Shown here: positions 14,084-19,394 of the stretch, one piece after another
Layout of the letters: each line of letters opens with the position of its first letter
Position numbering within the stretch: position 1 is the stretch's first letter
NCBI GenBank assembly: GCA_021789355.1
Contig: JAJYJR010000037.1
Location: 1 to 19,394, forward strand
DNA length: 19,394 nucleotides
Direction: 5' to 3'
Source: Chloroflexota bacterium
Lineage (GTDB): Bacteria; Chloroflexota; Limnocylindria; Limnocylindrales; CSP1-4
The notes under the pieces: model-generated
Told to the model about the DNA's origin: nothing
Seen by the model: the letters and a program-made list of their open reading frames with translations, nothing else
Database searches by the model: none
Made by a program: the position numbers and the translations under genes

Positions 14084-16957
14084 CGCCTCGTCCTCGTCGA
14101 GCACCCGCAGCGCGAAGCCGAACTCGGCGCCACCCTCGGGCCGCTGGGCTGCCCAGGCGCGACCTCCCATCGCCTGGGCCAGGCGACGCACGACGAACAG
14201 CCCGATCCCGGCCCCGCTGGCGACGCCGAGCGTCCGCGGCGACCGGTAGAAGAGTGCGAAGAGCGCATCGATGTCCTCGTCGCCGATGCCGGGCCCCTGG
14301 TCCAGCACCCGCACCAGCACCTCGTCGCCGGACTGCTCGGCGCTCACCGTGACGACCCCGTCGGCGGGTCCGTACTTGGCCCCGTTCGACAGCAGGTTCC
14401 GCACGATCTGCTCGACGTACCCCTCATCACCGACGACCGCGGGCAGGCGCGGGGCCACCACCAGCTCCACGCGCGCGTCGGGCCGGGCCGCGCGCTCGGA
14501 CGCGACGATCCGGGCGAGCAGGTGCTGCAGGAGCAGCGGCTCGCGCCCCCCGACGGCCATCCCACGCTCGGCGCGCGCCAGCACGAGCGTGTTCTCGACC
14601 AGGCGGTTCAGGCGCTCGGCCTCGACCGCGATGTCCTCGAGCACGGCGTCGCGGGTGGCGGCGTCCAGCCGACGCTTCGGGCGGAGCAGGAGCTTGGCGC
14701 CACCGTAGATCGCCGTGATCGGCGTCCGCAGCTCGTGGCTGATCATGCCGATGAAGGCATCGCGGATCGCCTCCGCCTGCTTGCGCTCGCCCACGTCGGT
14801 GAACGTCGCGACCCCTGCCCGGATCCCCCCCAGCTCGTCCCTGACGGGCCCGGCGTTGAGCGAGATGATCGCCCGTGACCCATCCGCGCGGCGGATCTCG
14901 AGTTCCTCGTCGACGATCGTCTCGCCATGGAGGAGTGCGCGCGCGATCGGCCACTCGCCGGGCGTATACCGCCGGCCATCCAGGTGGAACACCGACCACG
15001 AGGCGGCCTCATCCAGCGCCGTCGCCGGCAGCACTGGCCAGATCCGCTGGGCCTCGGCGTTTCCGAAGACGATGCGGCCAGAGGGCGCCTCCGCGAGGAC
15101 CACGCCCACGGGCATCTGTCGGACGACCTCGGCGAGAGTCCGCTCGGCCGTGCGTGCCGCCTCGTACAGGTGGGCGCGGTCGAGGGCCTGCGCGCAGGTG
15201 TCGGCCAGCATCTGGATCGACCGCAGCTCGACGCCGTCGAACGGGCGGGGCTGCTCGAAGGCGAGCGCGAGCCCACCGATGCGCCGGTCGCCGACCGTGA
15301 GCGGCACAGCCGCGAGCGCTCCCGCGCCCCGTCGTGCCAGCAGCCTGCCGTGCTCGGGGTACCTCGAGTCTCGCTCGGCGCCGTTGCGCAGGAGCACCGG
15401 CGCGCCGGTGCGGACCGCCTCCGCGATGGGTGCGTCGGTGTCGAGCGGATAGGCCACCAGCTGGTCCGGATCGGGGAACTCAGGGTCGGCGAGCGCGACC
15501 AGTGTGCTGCCGGACTCGTCGAGGACGCGCAGTGTCGCGAACAGCGCGCCGGCCGCCGGCAGGACGTGCGCGTGGATGGCTCGCACCACGTCCGAGGGCC
15601 TCGCGGCGGCGGAGAGCGCGGCCGCGGCGCGCGCGAGGGCCGTCGCGATCTGCGACTCTCGTTCCGCGGCGGCGTGGGCATCGCGTTCCGCCGCGTAGAG
15701 GCGGGCCCGGTCGAGTGCCTGGGCACACGTGCCGGCGACCGTGTCCAGGAACTGCCGGTCGCCCGGCGCGAAGACGTGCGGACCCGGGAAGGCGATCCCG
15801 ATGACACCGACGAGCCGGTTGTCCGCGGACAACGGCAGCACGGCCAGTGCCCCGAAGTCGAACGTGAGATCGCGCAGGAGGTCCGGGTGCTCGCGCCGCA
15901 GCTCGGCCTCGTCGCCGACGATCGGCTGCCCGGTACGTGCCACCCGCGCAAGGGGCCGGTCCGCGTCGAGCGACAGGACCGAGCCCGCCCGCAGGCCATC
16001 GGCGCCGCCGGACACGCTCGCCAGCACGCGAAGCGTCTCGCCGGCCAGGATCGCCACGATGCCCCGCGAGGCGCCGAGGGCGGGCAGGCCGAGCCGGAGC
16101 ACGGTGTCCGCGACCTCCTCCGGTTCCAGCGTCGCGGCGAGCGCGGCCGCCAGGGCCCGCAGGTGCTGGGACCGCCGCTCGGCCCGCCGACGGCTCGTGT
16201 CGTCCTCGACGAGCGCAAGGGTGCCGCGGACCGCCCCCGACGCGTCGCGCAGCGGCGCAGTGGATATCAGCGTGTCCAGCACGCGGCCGTCCCTGGTGCG
16301 GCGTTCCGTCTCGTACCGGCGCAGCCCGCGTCCCTGCTGCGTCGCCCGGAGCTGCGCCAGGCACTCCGCCCGCTGGCCCTCCAGGACCGTCGGAGGCGGC
16401 GCGCCGAGCACCTCGTCCGCGGTCCATCCGAACGTGCGCTCGGCGGCGGCGCTCCACTGCGTCACCCGCCCTTCGAGGTCGTAGGCGATGATCGGGACGG
16501 GCGACGCGTCGACGAGCGCGGCGAGCGCCTGGCTCGTCTCCGTGGCCGCCGCCGCCGCCTTCTCGAGCGCCTCCCGGCTCCGGACCGCGTCCGTGACGTC
16601 ACGGACCGCGAAGGTGAACCCGACCACCACGCCGCCGTCCCGCAGCGCGCGAACGCGGCATCGCCACCGACGCGATTCGGGGCCGGTGCCGACCCGGATG
16701 TCCAGCTCGGGGCCGGGGTCCTCACCGGCCAGGGCTCGCTCGCAGATCGGTCGGAGTGCCTGGCCGAGGTCCGGCACGAGATCCCACGGGTGGCACCCCG
16801 GGTGGCCCGCGAGCGGCCCGCCGTCGAGCTCGGCAAGCGCGCGGTTCACTCGCACGTACCGCGCCTCGGTGTCGAGCAGCGCAAGCCCCACCGGCGCGTC
16901 AAGGAATGGCGCGTCGAGGTAGTCGCCAGGCGTGGTGACTGAGGGCCGACTGGGCAT
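14072..16957 (-). CDS. Large soluble sensor histidine kinase, PAS-PAS-GAF-GAF-PAS-HisKA-HATPase
   Basis: 961 residues from the ATG at 16957, with GAGGG five bases upstream. Domains in order: PAS at about 12-125 (APVGLALLDTEARYVRVNRA), PAS at about 145-260 (VPIIAYDLEGRVTQWSAAAE), two GAF domains at about 265-420 and 440-590 (each ending TCAQALDRAxLY), a PAS at about 600-725 (VGVVLAEAPSGRIVFGNAEA), then HisKA with His741 in FIGMISHELRTPITAIYGG, and HATPase with NLLSNGAKYGP, DQGPGIG and GAGIGLFVVRR. No membrane helix is visible, so it senses internal signals; no cofactor-binding Cys or His can be assigned with confidence. There is no response regulator next to it on the same strand. Its catalytic half closely resembles that of the divergent kinase at 17283, so it may use the regulator at 18476. 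It converges on the respiratory operon. Confidence 0.9.
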   Translation of the reverse strand: MPSRPSVTTPGDYLDAPFLDAPVGLALLDTEARYVRVNRALAELDGGPLAGHPGCHPWDLVPDLGQALRPICERALAGEDPGPELDIRVGTGPESRRWRCRVRALRDGGVVVGFTFAVRDVTDAVRSREALEKAAAAATETSQALAALVDASPVPIIAYDLEGRVTQWSAAAERTFGWTADEVLGAPPPTVLEGQRAECLAQLRATQQGRGLRRYETERRTRDGRVLDTLISTAPLRDASGAVRGTLALVEDDTSRRRAERRSQHLRALAAALAATLEPEEVADTVLRLGLPALGASRGIVAILAGETLRVLASVSGGADGLRAGSVLSLDADRPLARVARTGQPIVGDEAELRREHPDLLRDLTFDFGALAVLPLSADNRLVGVIGIAFPGPHVFAPGDRQFLDTVAGTCAQALDRARLYAAERDAHAAAERESQIATALARAAAALSAAARPSDVVRAIHAHVLPAAGALFATLRVLDESGSTLVALADPEFPDPDQLVAYPLDTDAPIAEAVRTGAPVLLRNGAERDSRYPEHGRLLARRGAGALAAVPLTVGDRRIGGLALAFEQPRPFDGVELRSIQMLADTCAQALDRAHLYEAARTAERTLAEVVRQMPVGVVLAEAPSGRIVFGNAEAQRIWPVLPATALDEAASWSVFHLDGRRYTPGEWPIARALLHGETIVDEELEIRRADGSRAIISLNAGPVRDELGGIRAGVATFTDVGERKQAEAIRDAFIGMISHELRTPITAIYGGAKLLLRPKRRLDAATRDAVLEDIAVEAERLNRLVENTLVLARAERGMAVGGREPLLLQHLLARIVASERAARPDARVELVVAPRLPAVVGDEGYVEQIVRNLLSNGAKYGPADGVVTVSAEQSGDEVLVRVLDQGPGIGDEDIDALFALFYRSPRTLGVASGAGIGLFVVRRLAQAMGGRAWAAQRPEGGAEFGFALRVLDEDEASAD

Positions 16958-17282
16958 GAAGCCCTCGCAGGTGATGTGCCGTTCCCCGGCGGGGACGGTA
17001 TCGGTCGCCGCGCCCGAGTATGCCAGATGGCGGCGAGGCGGAGCGCCACCAGGCGTCGCGGCGGGGACTGCAAGGGTTTCGCAACGCTAATCGCAGCGAG
17101 GCCGTGTGAGGCTGGGACGGGCATTGTGTCGGAATGGTCCGGCCGCGCGCGCGGCCGGGCAACGCGGGCCCGGCGCCGGCCGCCGAACGGCGGTCCGGCC
17201 GCCCGGGAGCCGGCACGACCGGCTGCCCGGTAACCGCCACGGGGGGAAGATTGACGAAAGCAACTGCCTCGACCGTCCGCTG
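16958..17282. other. 325-base divergent intergenic region between two sensor kinases
   Basis: No gene with a credible start is seen. It should hold both promoters. On the minus strand TGGCATACT (17017-17025) is an extended -10 type element. On the plus strand GGGGGGAAG at 17241-17249 looks like an SD site but lies 33 bases before the chosen ATG. Confidence 0.5.
17017..17025 (-). promoter_or_regulatory. Candidate extended -10 promoter of the large sensor kinase
   Basis: The minus strand reads TGGCATACT: a TGn extension followed by CATACT (4 of 6 matches to -10). No -35 is recognisable. The predicted leader is about 50 bases to the ATG at 16957. Confidence 0.3.
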
Positions 17283-18479
17283 ATGGGTGCCCAACCACCC
17301 GTCGCCGAGCCGAGGCACTTCGATCCAGGGGTGACCGGCCCGGCACAGCCGGTTCCGGTCGACGCGCCACCCGCTGGCGCGTCGATCCTTGACACCCTGC
17401 CTGACGCGATCCTCGCGCAGTCGAAGCAGACCGGGGCCGCCGAGTTCGCCGCGATGAGCGCGGCCATCGGCGACGCCGTCGTGGTCTGCACGCCGGACGG
17501 CGCGGTCACGCACGCCAACCCGGCCGCGAGGGCGCTCTTCGGCGAGGGACTGACGCGCTGGGACCAGGTGCTCGGGTGGCTGGACGACCCCGGTGGCGAG
17601 GCACCCGTCCCGGGCCTGTGCGAGCGCCAGGGACCCGTGCAACTCCGACGTCGCGACGAGCAGGAGCAGTGGCTCTCGCTCACGGCCCACCCCGTGATGG
17701 GGGAGGACGGCGTGGATTCCGGGGCGGCCCCTGTGATCGCGACGATCATGCTGGTCCGTGACGTGAGCGATGTCCGCCGATCGAGGCTCGCGCAGGAGGC
17801 GTTCATCGGCGTGCTGTCGCACGAGCTCCGGACACCCGTGACGACCATCTACGCCGGGTCCAAGATGCTCGGGGGCTCCCGGGGCACGCTGACCCCGTCC
17901 GTTCGCCGGGAGGTGTACCGGGACATCGCGGCCGAGTCGGAGCGGCTCTACCGGCTGGTCGAGGATCTCCTGGTCCTGGCGCGGTTCGACGGGGTGGCGC
18001 CCGGGTCGCTGGGCGACGAGCCCGTGCTGCTCCAGCGCATCCTGCCGGAAGTCATCGACCTGGAGCGGACGCGGTTCCCGGCCACCCACTTCGACATCGC
18101 CGTCCCCGCCGGGCTCCCGACGGTGCGGGCGGAGCGCACCTACGTGGAGCAAGTCACCCGGAACCTCCTCACGAACGCGGCGAAGTACAGTCCGCCGGGG
18201 AGCACGGTGCGGCTCGAGCTTGCGGCCGTGGCGGACCGGGTGGAGATCCGCGTCCTCGACGAAGGACCCGGGTTCCCGGCCGGCGAGGCTGACCGGCTCT
18301 TCGAGCTCTTCTATCGTTCTCAGCACACCTCCCGGATGGCCGGGGGAGCTGGAATAGGGCTGTTTGTCTGCCGCCGCCTCGTCGAAGCCATGGGCGGCCG
18401 CGTATGGGCCCGGCCACGATCCGGCCGCGGGTCCGAGTTCGGCTTCGCTCTCCAGATCGTCAACGTGGAGGAAGCATGA
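17283..18479 (+). CDS. PAS-domain sensor histidine kinase (soluble)
   Basis: 398 residues from the ATG at 17283. The frame is open to 17106, but the upstream part is Arg/Gly-rich and not protein-like. The chosen ATG has no clear SD, so the start is uncertain. A Pro-rich N-terminus of about 35 residues is followed by a PAS domain (about 55-165: IGDAVVVCTPDGAVTHANPA, ending MLVRDVSDVRRSR). HisKA has His180 in FIGVLSHELRTPVTTIYAG. HATPase has NLLTNAAKYSPPG, DEGPGFPAGE and GAGIGLFVCRR. No membrane segment is present. By eye about half of the residues from the H-box onward match the large kinase at 14072-16957, so the two are paralogues. The stop overlaps the start of the response regulator (ATGA), its probable cognate partner. 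Confidence 0.88.
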   Translation: MGAQPPVAEPRHFDPGVTGPAQPVPVDAPPAGASILDTLPDAILAQSKQTGAAEFAAMSAAIGDAVVVCTPDGAVTHANPAARALFGEGLTRWDQVLGWLDDPGGEAPVPGLCERQGPVQLRRRDEQEQWLSLTAHPVMGEDGVDSGAAPVIATIMLVRDVSDVRRSRLAQEAFIGVLSHELRTPVTTIYAGSKMLGGSRGTLTPSVRREVYRDIAAESERLYRLVEDLLVLARFDGVAPGSLGDEPVLLQRILPEVIDLERTRFPATHFDIAVPAGLPTVRAERTYVEQVTRNLLTNAAKYSPPGSTVRLELAAVADRVEIRVLDEGPGFPAGEADRLFELFYRSQHTSRMAGGAGIGLFVCRRLVEAMGGRVWARPRSGRGSEFGFALQIVNVEEA

Positions 18480-19282
18480 ACAACCAGTTGCTGGTGCTCG
18501 TCGCCGACGACGAGCCCCGGATCACCAAGCTCGTGGCCCTGACGCTGCACGACGAGGGGTTCCGCGTGGTGACCGCCAACAGCGGCGAGGAGGCGCTGCG
18601 CAAAGCGGAGGAGGTGCGGCCGGACATCGTGCTGCTGGACATCGTCATGCCGGACCTCGACGGCATCGAGGTCATGCGGCAGTTGCGCGAGTGGCGGCCG
18701 GTGCCCGTGATCCTGCTGACCGCCAAGGGCTCGACGGCGGACAAGGCCAAGGGCCTCGACCTCGGCGCCGACGACTACGTGGCCAAGCCGTTCCATCCCG
18801 ACGAGCTCGCCGCCCGCGTGCGGGCCGTGCTGCGCCGCGCCGCTGGATCACCGGGCGCGGGCGTGGTGCGCCTGGGCGACATCGAAATCGACCTGGAGCG
18901 CCGGATTGTCACGCGGAACGGTGAGCTGGTCTCGTTCTCCCGGACCGAGTGGCTGCTCCTCCAGCACCTGGCCGCCAACGCCGGGCGTGTCGTGCTCCAC
19001 ACCGAGCTCCTCACCAAGGTCTGGGGGCCCGAGTACCGCGACGACCTCCAGTACCTGAGGGTCTGGATCAGCCGGGTGCGCCGCAAGCTCGGCGCCGCGC
19101 CGGGTGAGCCGGGGCCGATCACCACCTTCCAGGGGATCGGGTACGTGCTGGACATCGAGGGCGCCCGGCAGATGTCGGGATCACCGTCGGCTGACGGGTC
19201 GCGCGCGCCGGCCATGGCCGGCGCGGCGGGGGTCCGGCAGGGGACCGCTGACGCCGCGGCGGGTGCCGAGCCGGCCGGGTAG
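18476..19282 (+). CDS. OmpR/KdpE-like response regulator
   Basis: 268 residues from the ATG at 18476, with GGAGG just upstream. The receiver domain (about 5-120) has Asp11, Asp12, phosphoacceptor Asp55 (LLDIVMPD), Thr82 and Lys104 (DDYVAKPF). The winged helix (about 128-228) reads FSRTEWLLLQHLAANAGRVV, then KVWGPEYRDDLQYLRVWISR and FQGIGYVLD, a pattern very like KdpE. The symbol kdpE is not given because the partner kinase lacks the KdpD sensor and no kdp transporter genes are in the window. An Ala/Gly-rich tail of about 35 residues follows the last strand and is unusual for the family. It is the only response regulator near the two kinases at 14072 and 17283. Confidence 0.9.
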   Translation: MNNQLLVLVADDEPRITKLVALTLHDEGFRVVTANSGEEALRKAEEVRPDIVLLDIVMPDLDGIEVMRQLREWRPVPVILLTAKGSTADKAKGLDLGADDYVAKPFHPDELAARVRAVLRRAAGSPGAGVVRLGDIEIDLERRIVTRNGELVSFSRTEWLLLQHLAANAGRVVLHTELLTKVWGPEYRDDLQYLRVWISRVRRKLGAAPGEPGPITTFQGIGYVLDIEGARQMSGSPSADGSRAPAMAGAAGVRQGTADAAAGAEPAG

Positions 19283-19309
19283 CGCCGACCTGCCGCGACC
19301 GACCTGCCC

Positions 19310-19394
19310 CTACCTCCCGGCCCGCACGCCCGTCGCGCGAGCCCGGTAGCCGAGCCGGGCCGAGATGGCCTCGGCCGTCCGGGTCGTCTCGAGC
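19310..19394 (-). CDS. Possible C-terminus of an unidentified protein (partial)
   Basis: On the minus strand an open frame enters from the window edge and ends at the TAG at 19310-19312. The 27 visible residues include TAEAISARLGYRARATGVR, which looks like a real amphipathic helix and tail, and the stop lies 27 bases from the convergent regulator stop, a normal gap. The family cannot be named from so little. The same DNA can fold into GC-rich hairpins (GCCCGG/CCGGGC at 19341-19360), so a terminator region is the alternative. Confidence 0.4.
   Translation of the reverse strand, partial: LETTRTAEAISARLGYRARATGVRAGR

Noticed and set aside
14927..16942. 671-codon open frame on the plus strand
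   Set aside because: It mirrors the large sensor kinase, whose PAS, GAF and kinase motifs are unmistakable on the other strand.
18476..19282. Naming the regulator kdpE
   Set aside because: The DNA-binding domain is KdpE-like, but no KdpD sensor or potassium transporter genes are present, and similar regulators pair with other kinases.
1..19394. CRISPR array, tRNA, rRNA, insertion sequence or prophage
   Set aside because: No regularly spaced repeats, cloverleaf, rRNA-like sequence, transposase or integrase was seen on either strand.

Overview
High-GC (roughly 70% by eye) bacterial chromosome with frequent GTG starts and many 4-base stop/start overlaps. The three-helix QcrA, di-haem QcrC, QcrB with fused subunit-IV-like C-terminus and CtaF-like protein are the architecture of actinobacterial bcc-aa3 respiration and also occur in high-GC Chloroflexota. 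I favour a soil or freshwater Chloroflexota (Limnocylindria-like) or a deep actinobacterium. This is inference from gene content, since there is no rRNA or other marker in the window.

Layout. (a) 1-946 is an accessory remnant: the 3' end of a PIN-domain gene, then a DNA methyltransferase pseudogene broken by at least two lesions and lacking its C-terminus. (b) 1207-3203 is a complete two-component pair, a soluble GAF histidine kinase and an OmpR-type regulator, with start and stop overlapping. (c) 3284-4633 holds a small Cys/His-rich protein and, convergent to it, a lipoprotein that reads as a seven-bladed beta-propeller. Two strong hairpins separate them. (d) 4997-7536, minus strand, holds a class III aminotransferase of uncertain substrate and an adenosine deaminase. 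(e) 7785-14053 is one tightly coupled respiratory operon, qcrC-qcrA-qcrB-ctaC-ctaD-ctaF. (f) 14072-19282 holds a 961-residue PAS/GAF sensor kinase (minus strand) and, divergent from it, a PAS kinase plus KdpE-like regulator. The two kinases have closely similar catalytic halves. (g) 19310-19394 may be the C-terminus of another minus-strand gene.

How it works together. The six-gene operon encodes a quinol-to-oxygen chain: QcrB, QcrA and QcrC oxidise quinol and pass electrons through a tethered di-haem cytochrome to CuA of CtaC and on to the haem a/a3-CuB centre of CtaD, pumping protons. CtaE (subunit III) is absent from the operon, and two of the three ligands of the usual non-redox Mg site at the CtaC/CtaD interface are replaced. 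None of the three kinases shows a membrane segment, so all probably sense internal signals. A link between the flanking kinases and respiration is positional inference only.

I see no CRISPR array, tRNA, rRNA, insertion sequence or phage gene. Most of the window is recognisable biology. The points most worth a second look are the oxidase's missing subunit and altered metal site, the paralogous kinase pair sharing one visible regulator, the decayed methyltransferase, and several inverted repeats in intergenic regions.
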